A DNA stretch of 64,000 nt from JAVHLK01 sp043806215 (GCA_043806215.1 JAZDHD010000402.1:10140-74139), one strand, 5' to 3'. Numbered from the stretch's first letter, positions 34,748 through 44,231 are shown. A program made the numbers and translations. The notes: generated by a model not told the origin, from the letters alone.

Positions 34748-35430
34748 TCGGCATTTTCGCTGCGCTCTGTGTGGTGCTCGCCGGAGCATTTCTGTTTTGG
34801 CGCAAGGTGTGGTTCTTCAGAAATCCTCCCCGGCGGATTCCCGAGGGAGAGAATATCGTGAGCCCCGCGGACGGAACCGTGGTCTATGTGGAGAAACTGG
34901 AACCGGGACGCGAAGTGATCTCCGTGAAGAGCGGAACCGAAATCACGATAGAGGACATTGTGCGGGAAGATGTGGAGTTGCCCAAGCTGTTGATTGGCGT
35001 ATTCATGAGTCCGTTTGACGTCCACTACAACCGCGCCCCCCTGGCCTCGGTCGTGGAAGAAATACGTCATCATCCGGCGAAAAAACGGAACATCGACATG
35101 CGGCCGATGCATATTCGGACGTTGTTCAACATCCACCCATTGTATTGGAACAGCATGCACCTTATCCAAAACGAGCGGACGGTGACCCGCATGTCCGGGT
35201 CGTTCAAGGGCCGCCCCATAACCTTTTACGTGGTGCAGATTGCCGGCGGTCACGTGAGGGGTATCGACAGTTATTTCTCCCGGCAAGGCCGTCCGGCCAA
35301 AGGAGAAATATTCGGCATGATCAGGATCGGGTCGCAGGTTGACCTGGTTCTTCCATTGTTGCCCGACATGAACGTTAGAGTCGGTCCCGGAGACAGGGTA
35401 AAGGCCGGAGAGACGATCTTCGTCGATTGA
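34729..35430 (+). CDS. psd: Phosphatidylserine decarboxylase, short (Psd/Asd-type) form
   Basis: A 233-residue pyruvoyl enzyme that forms phosphatidylethanolamine at the inner membrane. ATG 34729 starts a hydrophobic anchor (ISVIGIFAALCVVLAGAFLFW). Then VSPADGTVVYV, GVFMSPFDVHYNRAP, and the self-cleavage site GMIRIGSQVDLVLP, in which the Ser after Gly becomes the pyruvoyl group. The compact size is that of the archaetidylserine-decarboxylase-like branch common in anaerobes. No pssA gene lies nearby; the flanking methyltransferase and glycosyltransferase suggest a membrane-lipid locus. Confidence 0.92.
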   Translation: MEAISVIGIFAALCVVLAGAFLFWRKVWFFRNPPRRIPEGENIVSPADGTVVYVEKLEPGREVISVKSGTEITIEDIVREDVELPKLLIGVFMSPFDVHYNRAPLASVVEEIRHHPAKKRNIDMRPMHIRTLFNIHPLYWNSMHLIQNERTVTRMSGSFKGRPITFYVVQIAGGHVRGIDSYFSRQGRPAKGEIFGMIRIGSQVDLVLPLLPDMNVRVGPGDRVKAGETIFVD

Positions 35431-35472
35431 CGGCCCGGACCAACGACGGATTCTTCACTGGAGGAAGAAATC

Positions 35473-37959
35473 ATGAAGGCGGATCTTCACGTCCACTCGG
35501 AGTTCTCCAAGAGGCCCTCGGAATGGATACTCAAGAAGTTGGACTGTCCCGAAAGCTTCACGCCGCCGGCCGGTTTATACAAGATCCTGCGTGAACGGGG
35601 CATGTCAATGGTCACGGTCACGGATCACAACTCCATAGAGGGCTGCATGGAAATCGCTCACCTTCCGGGAGTCTTCATCAGTGAAGAAGTGACGACCTAC
35701 TTCCCTGAGGACCGGTGCAAACTGCATGTTCTCGTCTGGGATATCGACGAGAACATCCACAAGGATTTGCAGGAAGTCCGCGGGAATGTGTACGAGATGG
35801 TCCGCTACCTTAATGAACGATGCATAACCCACGGATTGGCCCATCCGCTCTACAGCATCAACCGGAAGCTCACTCCCGACCATTTCGAAAAGAGTCTTCT
35901 CCTGTTCAAGAATTTCGAGATCAACGGCGCCCGCAGCGATGAACAGAACAGGCAACTTGAACTGATCCTTTCCATGCTGGACCGTGAAGTGCTGGACATG
36001 CTTCAGGAGAAACACGATCTTCCGGCGATTCACGAATTCCCTTGGAAGAAGAACTTGACGGGCGGATCCGACGACCACAGCGGGCTCACCCCCGGACGTG
36101 TATGCACGGCCGTGGAGGGATCTCATACCTTGAAGGAATTCCTGCAAGGGATCGAGAACCATGAGGCGCGGGTTCACGGCCACGCCTCGTCTCCCCAGGC
36201 GCTCGCTCACAATCTCTACAGCATCGCGTACCAGTATTATGCACACAAGTTCCAGCTCGCCGGCAGGGCTCACAATGATGTGGCCATGGGGTTTCTCGAA
36301 CGTTTCCTTGTCCCGGGGGAAACCCGTCAACCGACCTGGCGGGCCCTGGTGAATTCGTATCTCATTCACAGGAAATCCGTAAGGGGCGAATCGGCCGGGG
36401 TAACGAAAATTCTCGAAATGATCAGACGGGAGGCCAACGAACTGATCCGTGACGATCCTCAGCTCAAGGAAATACTTTACGGCCGGAACGGGGAAGGCCG
36501 GGATATGGAGCAGGAGTGGTTCAGATTCGTCAACACCGTGTCGAACAAAGTGCTGTGTCATTTTGCCGATCATGTCATGGACTGTCTCGCCGGTGCCCAT
36601 TTGCTCAACCTGTTCAATTCCCTGGGATCGGCAGCAGGCCTCTACGCACTCCTCGCGCCGTATTTCATCTCATTTTCGGTCTTTTCTCAGGGGCGCAGTC
36701 TTGCGGACAAGGTATTCAAGAACTTCGTGCAGCCTACCTGGGCCGAGTCGTCCGATTGTTCCCAAGTGAAAGTGGCCCACTTCACCGACACCTTCTATGA
36801 AATCAACGGAGTGACGTGGACTCTCAAACGTCAGTTGCAGCACGCTCAAAGCGCCGGCAGGCACTACACTATTCTTACCTGCGACGCGGAGAACGCTTCC
36901 GTCCTCAAGGGAGTCCGGAACTTCAAGCCCATCAGAACCTACGAACTGTCGGTCTATCCGGAACAGAAGCTTTTCTATCCCCCGTTCCTGGAAATGCTGA
37001 ATTACTGTTACCAGGAAGGGTTTACCCACATCCATTCCGCAACCCCGGGTCCCTTGGGGCTGGCGGCCCTTGCAATCGCCGGAATACTCAAGCTCCCCCT
37101 CGTTGGAACCTATCACACGGCCATACCCCAGTATGCCCAGTATCTCACGGAAGATCCGGGAGTTGCCGATATCGTGTGGTCATACATCCTGTGGTACTAT
37201 GATCAGATGGATTTCGTGTACGCTCCGTCCGCGAGTACCGCCAAGGAGTTGGTCGAAAAGGGAATCAACAGCCGGAAAATCCGGATGTTTCCACGCGGCG
37301 TCGATACGGACCTTTTCCATCCTTCTCACAAAAATGGAAGTCTGGACTCACTCTGCCCCCCGGAGAACGGATGGAGACTCCTTTATGTCGGACGGGTATC
37401 CAAGGAGAAGAATCTCTCGTTGCTCGTCAACGTGTTCAAGTCGCTGTGCCGGTCGGCAGGCAATGTCAATCTCATCGTAGTGGGGGACGGACCTTACCGG
37501 GAAGAAATGCAGCAAGAGTTGGCAGGGACGCCGGCCGTTTTCACGGGATACCTGGAAGGAGAAGGATTGGCGTCGGCTTTCGCTTCCTGCGATCTGTTCA
37601 TTTTCCCCAGCACCACCGACACGTTCGGGAACGTCGTCCTGGAGGCTCAAGCGTCGGGGTTGCCGGTCATCGTAACCGATTGCGGAGGTCCCCGGGAGAA
37701 TGTCATCGTCGGCGAAACAGGGTTGATTGTGAAAGGAGACGATGAGGAGAGTTTCCTGGAGGGAATCCGGCATCTATTGGAACGGCCCGAAAAGATGAAA
37801 CGGATGGGAACGGTCGCACGGGTCTACGCGGAAGGACGCTCTCTTGAAAAGGCCTTCGAGGAAGCTTGGGACCTCTATCGTGAGAGCGGGCCTTCGGAGC
37901 GCGGCGATCTTCCCTCGGCCCCTTTGCCTTTTCCCACAAACGCGGCCAGGACGGCATAG
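35473..37959 (+). CDS. PHP-domain phosphoesterase fused to GT4 glycosyltransferase
   Basis: An 828-residue fusion. Residues 1-220 are a PHP domain: DLHVHSEFS, TVTDHNSIEG, ISEEVTTYF, HPLYSINR and GGSDDH supply the metal-binding His and Asp residues. Residues 230-430 are helical and unassigned. From about 435 comes a GT-B family 4 transferase: HFTDTFYEINGVTWTLKR, GTYHTAIPQY, YAPSASTAKELVEKGI, FPRGVDTDLFHP, YVGRVSKEKN, VGDGPYREE, FPSTTDTFGNVVLEAQASG. The transferase part looks like lipid-acting enzymes of the SqdX/MgtA kind. The PHP part might hydrolyse a phosphosugar or phospholipid in the same pathway (inference). GGAGG precedes the ATG. Third gene of the lipid-type operon. Confidence 0.88.
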   Translation: MKADLHVHSEFSKRPSEWILKKLDCPESFTPPAGLYKILRERGMSMVTVTDHNSIEGCMEIAHLPGVFISEEVTTYFPEDRCKLHVLVWDIDENIHKDLQEVRGNVYEMVRYLNERCITHGLAHPLYSINRKLTPDHFEKSLLLFKNFEINGARSDEQNRQLELILSMLDREVLDMLQEKHDLPAIHEFPWKKNLTGGSDDHSGLTPGRVCTAVEGSHTLKEFLQGIENHEARVHGHASSPQALAHNLYSIAYQYYAHKFQLAGRAHNDVAMGFLERFLVPGETRQPTWRALVNSYLIHRKSVRGESAGVTKILEMIRREANELIRDDPQLKEILYGRNGEGRDMEQEWFRFVNTVSNKVLCHFADHVMDCLAGAHLLNLFNSLGSAAGLYALLAPYFISFSVFSQGRSLADKVFKNFVQPTWAESSDCSQVKVAHFTDTFYEINGVTWTLKRQLQHAQSAGRHYTILTCDAENASVLKGVRNFKPIRTYELSVYPEQKLFYPPFLEMLNYCYQEGFTHIHSATPGPLGLAALAIAGILKLPLVGTYHTAIPQYAQYLTEDPGVADIVWSYILWYYDQMDFVYAPSASTAKELVEKGINSRKIRMFPRGVDTDLFHPSHKNGSLDSLCPPENGWRLLYVGRVSKEKNLSLLVNVFKSLCRSAGNVNLIVVGDGPYREEMQQELAGTPAVFTGYLEGEGLASAFASCDLFIFPSTTDTFGNVVLEAQASGLPVIVTDCGGPRENVIVGETGLIVKGDDEESFLEGIRHLLERPEKMKRMGTVARVYAEGRSLEKAFEEAWDLYRESGPSERGDLPSAPLPFPTNAARTA

Positions 37960-37984
37960 GCTCACGTGGTGGATTTCATGAATT

Positions 37985-38404
37985 CGGTTACGGAAGACGA
38001 CCGGCAGGATGCCGGTCCCACTGAAGAGGGTGTCCCGCCATGGGGGGTCCCTTTCCTTCTCGTTCCCAGGCTCCTGCCTTGGAATGCATGTCCTCCGGGC
38101 TCTGCCCGGTCTTGGTGGGACTCCCGCGTTCGGCGCGGGATGCCCGTCTTCTTCCGGATCTCATGCAGTGCTTGCCTTCTCGATTTCCGGGCACGGAGGC
38201 CCGGGCTACGGAAGAACTCACCGACATGCCTCTTGCCTTCGTGGGACTCCCGCGTTCTGCGCGGGATGCCCGTCTCTTCCGGATCTCATGCAGCTGCTTG
38301 CCTTCCCGGTTTCCGGGCACGGAGGCCCGGGCTACGGAAGAACTCACCGACATGACTCTTGCCTTCGTGGGACTCCCGCGTTCTGCGCGGGATGCCCGTC
38401 TTCT
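37985..38404. repeat. 126-base tandem repeat of mosaic words
   Basis: A unit starting cttgcctt at 38171 recurs at 38297 (period 126), and a partial third copy precedes it from about 38112. Each unit has gggcacggaggcccgggct, acggaagaactcaccgacat, and ggactcccgcgtt with gcgcgggatgcccgtc. Closely similar units occur at 48088-48300. The left part contains ttcccaggctcctgcc and ccgggctctgcccgg. Confidence 0.75.
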
Positions 38405-38710
38405 TCACGCGTTCTTCATCGCCCAAGTCTTTCGGAAGCGGTATATGCGTTTGGAAAGCCACCCAACGGCAACGAGGAATGCAATGATTCCAACGAGAAC
38501 CGACAGATTTGCAATCGTCGTGGGAACCAGAGGCCTCAAGAATTCCTGGCACACGGAGATAAGATAGGAAAAGGGCCAAATGAGAGCCACAAAAGGAATG
38601 GCCCGGTCGATGAACGTTGCATGGATCTCCTCTTCTCCCGATTCCTCGGACCAGATGGTTTCCGGAATCCCGCAGCAGGATTGTTCCTTGTCTTCATGTA
38701 TCGCCGGCAT
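38405..38710 (-). CDS. Small membrane protein, unrecognised
   Basis: A 101-residue frame with AAAGGA eight bases before the ATG. The N-terminal 35 residues are acidic with CC at 12-13; two hydrophobic stretches follow (about 38-60, RAIPFVALIWPFSYLISVC, and 68-84, ANLSVLVGIIAFLVAVG), then a basic tail (SKRIYRFRKTW). It is likely a two-span inner-membrane protein. It sits between repeat blocks with no operon partner. I do not recognise a family; it could be specific to this lineage. Confidence 0.5.
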   Translation of the reverse strand: MPAIHEDKEQSCCGIPETIWSEESGEEEIHATFIDRAIPFVALIWPFSYLISVCQEFLRPLVPTTIANLSVLVGIIAFLVAVGWLSKRIYRFRKTWAMKNA

Positions 38711-38902
38711 CTCTTGTTTCCTTTCTAGTTCCTCAATCTTCCGTGAACAGGCCGGGCCTATTCGGCCGTATTGTTCCTTCCTCTCGTTCCCAGGCTCCTG
38801 CCTGGGAATGCCTATCCACCGGGCTCTGCCCGGTCTTCGGCCCGGAACACCGAGGGATCTTCATGGTCGGTTGTGATCCCGGAACCATGGAGGTTTGTGC
38901 CC
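38711..38902. other. Spacer with mosaic repeat words
   Basis: No gene. Holds one copy of ttcccaggctcctgcctggga with ccgggctctgcccgg, as at 38056 and, inverted, at 2201. Confidence 0.5.
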
Positions 38903-39124
38903 TTAACACTTAGTGCTCCACGGCGCAAATACGGTGTCGTATCCAAGGCAGCAAAGCCCGCTTTGGTAGCGCCGGCTCCGTGCCGGATTGGTAGGGGTAG
39001 GCCCCTGTGCCTACCCATGGGCACCCACAGGGGGGTGCCCCTACAAAGACGCCCGGCAGCGACGCCGGGACGCTACCGCGTGTTCACTGAATGTGCGACC
39101 GTATTTATGCCATAGAGCACTTAG
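38903..39124. repeat. MITE-like element with clear terminal inverted repeats
   Basis: Left end 38906-38936 (acttagtgctccacgg then cgcaaatacggtgtcg) and right end 39092-39124 (gcgaccgtatttatgcc then atagagcacttag) are imperfect inverted repeats of about 30 bases. The interior has tagcgccggctccgtgccgg, taggcccctgtgccta and gggcacccacaggggggtgcccc, then ggcagcgacgccgggacgcta. The right end stops about seven bases from the stop codon of the PEP-synthase-like gene. The copy at 48453-48665 is nearly identical inside. Confidence 0.7.
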
Positions 39125-39130
39125 CTGCGT

Positions 39131-41761
39131 TCACGACTCCAATGCGGATCCCAGGTGTTCCGAGTCGGGCCACAGGAACGTGTTGATGTCGCTCCTGAAC
39201 TTGTTCTTGTACCTGGCGACTTCTTTTTCGTTGGCCATGACCATGTCCAACTGCCGTGTGTGCATGATGAGATATCCAAGCACCTTCAGGCGGCTCGTCA
39301 TGAACTCCTCATCCGCGTTCTCCATGCGGCAGAACAAGCTGTCTTCCTTCACTTCCGCACGGAACCCGTACTCTTCCATGATCCCCTTCATCAGACGGGC
39401 CCGCATCAATCGACGCTGATAGTCGGCTGCGCCCCCTTTGAACGCGAAGTGGATATAGTTTTCCTCGGGCTTTGCATCCACATGGCTTTCGAGAGTGGAA
39501 AAATGAAAACCAAAGCGGGAATGCAGGCTGCAGTAGTTTCTGGTTACCAGGAAGAGATTTCGCGTGGAAAAGCCCGATCTGAGCGTGGCTTCGATATGGG
39601 GATTGGACGCGGATTCGGCCAGAACGGACATGAATCCCCGTGCATCGACCTGCGGAGAGCCCTGCCAAGGAACCGCGGTTATCCCGTCCCACACGGCCAG
39701 CATGGGAACGGAAGCAATATCTTCCAGCCGGACATACTTGCCTTGAATGTCCCCCCGGAAACCGTCTTCCAGATTAAGAACCCACCACTGCATCGGGACC
39801 TTGTAGAACAGCTGCTTGGTGGAACCCGGACGGAAATCGTGCTCGTCGCCGAAGTTGAACATCTCTTCGATGGATTTTTCATGCACGAAACGGGTAATAT
39901 CGTGGAAGCTGCGGCAGTTTTCAGGTGCGAACTCCGGTGACTCCGGATCGAGAAGATTCAGCGGCACGATATGGCCCGCCGCTTCCTTGAGGGCTTCGTA
40001 AACGGGGCTCCCTTCCATGAGGTTCCTCCGGGGCACCGCCAAAGCCGAGAGATCGGCGAGCTTGCCTTCATAAACGGCACGCCCGTCGGCATCCACCGTA
40101 ACCATCTCACCCTGACGGAGCAGTTCCACGGCGCGGTGCACGCCGCAGAGGGCGGGAACCCCGAATTCCCTCGCGACGTTGGCCAGATGCCCGGCAACTC
40201 CTCCCACATTCGTGACAACCGCGGCAGACCTCGAGAGCAACGGGGCCCACTCCGGCAAAGCCTCGTTCGCGACAAGTACCGCGCCCTCGGGAAACCTCAA
40301 CCGGTCTTCAAGATCTCTAACAACGAACACTTCGCCGTACGCCGTACCGGGGGAAGCGGTTACCCCGCCCTTGAGCAGTACGGGAGCATCAACCGGGGAA
40401 TTTCGCGCAGCAATGCCGCCAAAGGACTTAGGTCCCTCAAGAGGCCTGCATTGGAGAATCCGGATTCCGCCCTGTTTCTCGATCGCCCATTCGATGTCCT
40501 GCGGGCAACCATAATAATCCTCCAAACGGATCGCCATAGAGGCCAGAAGGATTGCCTGTCCGTCGCTCAGCGATGCCTCTTGCCCGTTATCGGCGTCCGG
40601 ACCTGCCGGGATTTCTTCCCTTGAAACCGCGTTCGGTCCCCGATCATCCGCTGAGGAAATCTTCTTCTCGACCACCTTCATGGGATCGGTGCGGCTCACC
40701 ACGAACACATCGGGGTCTACGCTTCCCTCGACAACCGCCTTGGGTAACCCTCTCACGGAATTGATTACAATGGACCTATCCCTGATGTCCGTGGGATTGA
40801 CCGAGTACATGACTCCGCCTGAGACGGCATCCACCATGGCCATGCAACCCACGCACATGGCTACGCTCTCGTCGGGAATTCCTCTACTCAAACGGTAAGT
40901 GATGGCGGGTAGCCCATACTTGCTCGCCAGTATTTCCTTGTACCCGTGAGCAATACCGTCCGGACTCACATGGAGTTTCGTTTGAAACTGGCCTGCAAAA
41001 GAGGCGCCCAAAGCATCCTCGCCCAGGGCGCTGCTTCTCAGAGAGACCCGGAGCCCCCTACCCGCCTCACTTTCCAAATCGCCGTAAGCACTTTCGAGCG
41101 CCTGCTCCAATTCAACGGGGATCGGAGCGTCTGTGATGATCTTCTGGAGCGCTGCGCTTAGATCGCTCAGACTCTCCAAGGAGGAGGTGTCCACATCTCG
41201 AATCCGCCGCTCGATTTCCACGTGGAGATCGCCGTGATGAATGAAGGCCTCGTACGCGGCAGAGGTGACGGCGAATCCCGGGGGTACTGGAAGGCCGATA
41301 TTATTACGTATTTCACCAATGTTTGCCATCTTGTTCCCAACCTGGTCAACCAGCTTTCGATCTATTCCGCTCAACGGAATGACCAGCTTGCCCCCAACTT
41401 CAATCTTGCGGGGAACCAATATTTCGTTGACGACGTTCTGAATCTTTTCGAACGACTGAAAGAGTCCTGAATACACCCCCGGGACCATCTGGTCGAGATG
41501 TTGAATCATTCTGAAAACGTTTACGGAAACCACGGTTGATGCAGACCGCACGAAAGACATGCCGAACGGCCTGCCGCCCGCTAAAGCCATTTCCATTTCA
41601 CTCATGACGTCGAGTGCTTTGGTATTTGAGGACAGTATTGCCTTGAAGTTCTGATAGCGTGCCTTGAAGGTCAGCCGGAGCTCTTCGGTCCGACGGGCGG
41701 ATTCCTCTCCGGAAGCCTCTTGGGAAATGAGTCTCTTTATCCATTGGAGAATCTTCCTCAT
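39131..41761 (-). CDS. PEP-synthase-like dikinase with unrecognised C-terminal domain, paralogue A
   Basis: An 876-residue protein. About residues 1-125 are a helical domain (FKARYQNFKAILSSNTKALDVM). About 130-445 are the ATP-grasp domain of PEP synthase/PPDK (MANIGEIRN, RSSALGEDALGASFAGQF, PQDIEWAIE, ILQCRPLE). About 465-545 are the swivelling phosphohistidine domain with H525 in GGVAGHLANVAREFGVPA. The rest lacks the PEP/pyruvate TIM barrel and its catalytic Cys; instead 300 residues end with NYIHFAFKGGAADYQRR, shared with paralogue B at 44232. So ATP is probably used to phosphorylate the His, but the final acceptor is unknown. ATG 41761 is preferred over the longer frame. A TauE/SafE exporter and a small secreted protein lie next to it. 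Confidence 0.82.
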   Translation of the reverse strand: MRKILQWIKRLISQEASGEESARRTEELRLTFKARYQNFKAILSSNTKALDVMSEMEMALAGGRPFGMSFVRSASTVVSVNVFRMIQHLDQMVPGVYSGLFQSFEKIQNVVNEILVPRKIEVGGKLVIPLSGIDRKLVDQVGNKMANIGEIRNNIGLPVPPGFAVTSAAYEAFIHHGDLHVEIERRIRDVDTSSLESLSDLSAALQKIITDAPIPVELEQALESAYGDLESEAGRGLRVSLRSSALGEDALGASFAGQFQTKLHVSPDGIAHGYKEILASKYGLPAITYRLSRGIPDESVAMCVGCMAMVDAVSGGVMYSVNPTDIRDRSIVINSVRGLPKAVVEGSVDPDVFVVSRTDPMKVVEKKISSADDRGPNAVSREEIPAGPDADNGQEASLSDGQAILLASMAIRLEDYYGCPQDIEWAIEKQGGIRILQCRPLEGPKSFGGIAARNSPVDAPVLLKGGVTASPGTAYGEVFVVRDLEDRLRFPEGAVLVANEALPEWAPLLSRSAAVVTNVGGVAGHLANVAREFGVPALCGVHRAVELLRQGEMVTVDADGRAVYEGKLADLSALAVPRRNLMEGSPVYEALKEAAGHIVPLNLLDPESPEFAPENCRSFHDITRFVHEKSIEEMFNFGDEHDFRPGSTKQLFYKVPMQWWVLNLEDGFRGDIQGKYVRLEDIASVPMLAVWDGITAVPWQGSPQVDARGFMSVLAESASNPHIEATLRSGFSTRNLFLVTRNYCSLHSRFGFHFSTLESHVDAKPEENYIHFAFKGGAADYQRRLMRARLMKGIMEEYGFRAEVKEDSLFCRMENADEEFMTSRLKVLGYLIMHTRQLDMVMANEKEVARYKNKFRSDINTFLWPDSEHLGSALES

Positions 41762-41890
41762 ATCGGCCGAACTCCTATCGTCTGAGAGGCGGTGCCTGTA
41801 AGTCCGGAGACCTGCACCACCACCGCGGGGCACTCGATGGGGGATGCTTGGGAAGGGGGGAGATGAGCCTCCCCCAGGTTCATCCCCCGG

Positions 41891-42226
41891 CTACTTCTTT
41901 CTGAGATCTTGTTTTGAAACGTTCATGATCCGAACCGCTTCTTTCATGTCGCCTTTCCGGTTGTACGCAATCCTGATTACGTCTCCCGGCGCCGGTGGAA
42001 TGCCGATGAGCGCCTTTGACGTGTCGAAAGACGCCTGTTGGCCGGTGGGCTCGCCGTAGCGGTGTTCCTTCGAGAATTTTGTGTTGTATTCCTCGATGGT
42101 AAGCTGTTTCTTCTCGTTGTCATAGGCCGTACACTTTCCTTGGGTTACTTCGGCTGCAAACACCGGCACAGCCGCGCAGACAATCAGGAGAAGTAATAGG
42201 ACTAAGGAAAGGATCTTGGTTCTCAT
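41891..42226 (-). CDS. Small exported protein
   Basis: A 111-residue protein with a signal peptide (residues 1-24, KILSLVLLLLLIVCAAVPVFA) and a mature part of about 87 residues that forms a small beta-rich domain (GKCTAYDNEKKQLTIEEYNTKF, GDVIRIAYNRKGDMKEAVRIMNV). It is probably periplasmic. ATG 42226 is used because GGGAG lies seven bases upstream; the GTG five codons earlier is inside that site. It lies downstream of the TauE/SafE gene on the same strand and before PEP-synthase-like paralogue A. I do not recognise a named family. Confidence 0.72.
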   Translation of the reverse strand: MRTKILSLVLLLLLIVCAAVPVFAAEVTQGKCTAYDNEKKQLTIEEYNTKFSKEHRYGEPTGQQASFDTSKALIGIPPAPGDVIRIAYNRKGDMKEAVRIMNVSKQDLRKK

Positions 42227-42390
42227 TGTAAACTCCCTCACTGGTCACGGTTTCTCGCCGCCGTTCACGGGAATCCCTGGGCGGGACCGCCCGGGGTGAT
42301 CATGGAAAAGGCGAGCAACCCGCCATCTCCGGATCTCTTGGGAATGCTCGGGATTCATATCCCGGTTCCTCTCTGTTGCGTAGTCTTTCC

Positions 42391-43434
42391 TCAAGCCTGC
42401 GGGTATGATGCCGCCAACTTCTGTGCGGCGTTCTTCTCACGGAGTTCCTCGGCCGCTCCCTTGAACATGATGATGCAGATATAGAGGCAGATCAAACCGA
42501 CTGCGCCGAGAATGATCACCGTGGCCGGAGTGCCGTAATTGAATTGTTTCAAGATGATGGACACCATGCATGCCACCACCGCAAGGCCGAAAGCCACCCT
42601 GATCCCATAGCCCCGGGCGTACTTGGTTGCCACGGTACCAATCTGCGCACCGATGGCTGCTCCGCACAGCATCACGAAAACCGCCCAGATCTCGATGCGC
42701 CCCTTCGCTCCGAACGTGAACGTTCCATACAAACCGGAGATCATCACTTCAAAAAGGTCGGTCCCCACGGCGATATGAGTCGGACAGCCGATCAAGTACA
42801 CCAGCGCCGGCATCCGGAGCAGTCCGCCGCCGATCCCAAGAAATCCTGCCAGAACTCCCGTAAGGAGGCTCACCATTATGGGCAGCCACGCCGAACAGGT
42901 AATTCCCGCCGCCTCGAAGTGCATGACCGGGGGTATCTTGATCCTGTGGAGCGTCTTGTACCAGGTGATTCCTTCCGCTCCGTGTTCGCCGACAATGCCG
43001 GCCTTCTTCTTCCGAACGGCTTTCCAATAGTCGACGAACACCATGGTTGCTATAAGCAGGAGCACGACCACGTAGACCCACCGTACCACCGAGCCGATCC
43101 GGCCGATGCTTTCCAGCCACATGACGATCTGAGCACCACATTCGATTCCGATCACGGTGCCGACGACCATTACGACGCCAAGTTTGTAATCTACGTTGCC
43201 GAATTTGGAATGCCGGATGGTGGAGATCATCGACTTGCCGGCAATATGGGAGATATCGGTTCCAATTGCGAACGCCATGGGAAAACCGAGTATGTTCAGA
43301 CCGGGAGTTACCATCCAAGCCCCGCCCATACCGAAGAAGCCTCCGATGACGCCCACGGAAAACCCGATGAGCACCAAGCCCGGCCAGAAGATGTTCACCC
43401 CGGCAATGGGCATGTACATGTACAGCCAGTCCAT
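42391..43434 (-). CDS. TauE/SafE family anion exporter
   Basis: A 347-residue membrane protein with eight or so hydrophobic spans in two halves. Each half carries the family glycine motif (GVIGGFFGMGGAWMVTP, and GVLAGFLGIGGGLLRMP) and a TDISH/TDLFEV segment after it (AIGTDISHIAG, AVGTDLFEVMI). TauE/SafE proteins move sulfite, sulfoacetate or related anions. A cytoplasmic loop of about 60 residues separates the halves. ATG 43434 has GAGGAG eight bases upstream. It follows a small two-span protein gene by 28 bases, and the pair is a likely transport unit; in a sulfate reducer a sulfur-compound substrate is plausible. Confidence 0.9.
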   Translation of the reverse strand: MDWLYMYMPIAGVNIFWPGLVLIGFSVGVIGGFFGMGGAWMVTPGLNILGFPMAFAIGTDISHIAGKSMISTIRHSKFGNVDYKLGVVMVVGTVIGIECGAQIVMWLESIGRIGSVVRWVYVVVLLLIATMVFVDYWKAVRKKKAGIVGEHGAEGITWYKTLHRIKIPPVMHFEAAGITCSAWLPIMVSLLTGVLAGFLGIGGGLLRMPALVYLIGCPTHIAVGTDLFEVMISGLYGTFTFGAKGRIEIWAVFVMLCGAAIGAQIGTVATKYARGYGIRVAFGLAVVACMVSIILKQFNYGTPATVIILGAVGLICLYICIIMFKGAAEELREKNAAQKLAASYPQA

Positions 43435-43462
43435 TTTCACATCTCCTCATGGTCTCGTGAAA

Positions 43463-43762
43463 TCAATGCTCCACGATTTTGCGGGATTTGAGGTCAATCC
43501 CGGTTCGTTTCATGACAAAGTCGGTGATGATTCCCAACCCGCACCCCAGGACGGTGGTCACGATGACGCAGAGAAGCCCGAAGCCCATGGGGTTGGTATT
43601 ATAGAGATCGAGCAAATAGAGATTTACGCCGGACGACACTTGCCTGGTGTCCGCAACCACCACCAGCATTTCGGCACCGCCCTCTGCGGCCCATAGGAGT
43701 TCGGGCAAGAGCAGAGCGGCCAAGCCGGCAAAGAGCAGCAGTCTTGAGGATGCGGTTTTCAT
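43463..43762 (-). CDS. Small membrane protein preceding the TauE/SafE gene
   Basis: A 99-residue protein with an N-terminal signal or anchor (LLLFAGLAALLLPELLWA), a short exported loop, and a second span (GFGLLCVIVTTVLGCGLGIITDFV) with a basic tail. The start has AAGGAGG. Its stop lies 28 bases before the TauE/SafE start, so the two are probably co-transcribed and the small protein may be an accessory subunit. No family recognised. Confidence 0.7.
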   Translation of the reverse strand: MKTASSRLLLFAGLAALLLPELLWAAEGGAEMLVVVADTRQVSSGVNLYLLDLYNTNPMGFGLLCVIVTTVLGCGLGIITDFVMKRTGIDLKSRKIVEH

Positions 43763-44231
43763 ATGGTCAGCCTCCTTGTTATCCGTTTTCGATCAGTGAA
43801 GAAGGGGCCCTGTTTCACGAATGCCGACCGGCTTAATGCAATTCATGTGCCGGCTCAAACGCCGGCATAGCGGTTCCTCCCTTATTCTTAAACTACAGGC
43901 GGAAGGCCATGGCCCAAACGACGAGTCTCCATCGCCTTGTGCGGCGCCGCCCGGTGTCAGGACTCTTGACATCCTGTAAATGTAACTGCAATTACATGCT
44001 TGCCTCCCGCTTCCGTTCCATGCACCGGTCCCGTTATGACGCCGCGGTCGCCTCGAAACTGCCTTGACCGGACAAGAAAAGGTCAAGGCTTTTGCCCGTT
44101 TCCCGCCGGCGCGTGCCGTGCCCCCGCTACACGGAAAATCGGAGACTCGGGGAACGGGTACGGAAATTGCTTGTAATGGTCGGTCGTCATTTCCCAAAAT
44201 CCGATGAGTTCTCCATGAACCGGAGAAACCC
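43763..44231. other. Divergent regulatory region between exporter operon and PEP-synthase-like paralogue B
   Basis: About 470 bases without a supported gene. It separates two divergent transcripts and contains TTGACA at 43966 and the palindrome described separately. A 199-codon minus-strand frame that covers it has no ribosome site and overlaps the start of the plus-strand gene. Confidence 0.45.
43981..43996. promoter_or_regulatory. Palindrome, putative operator
   Basis: TGTAACTGCAATTACA is an inverted repeat (TGTAA-N6-TTACA) just downstream of a TTGACA box at 43966-43971, between two divergent operons. No regulator gene is adjacent, so the binding protein is unknown. Confidence 0.35.

Noticed and set aside
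38112..38404. CRISPR array
   Set aside because: The repeated unit is 126 bases with no short constant repeat alternating with unique spacers, and no cas gene is in the window.
38009..38728. 239- and 175-codon plus-strand frames over the tandem repeat
   Set aside because: The translated repeats (PGYGRTHRH-type words) arise from the palindromic DNA words; there is no ribosome site, and the small minus-strand membrane protein is more credible for the part right of 38405.
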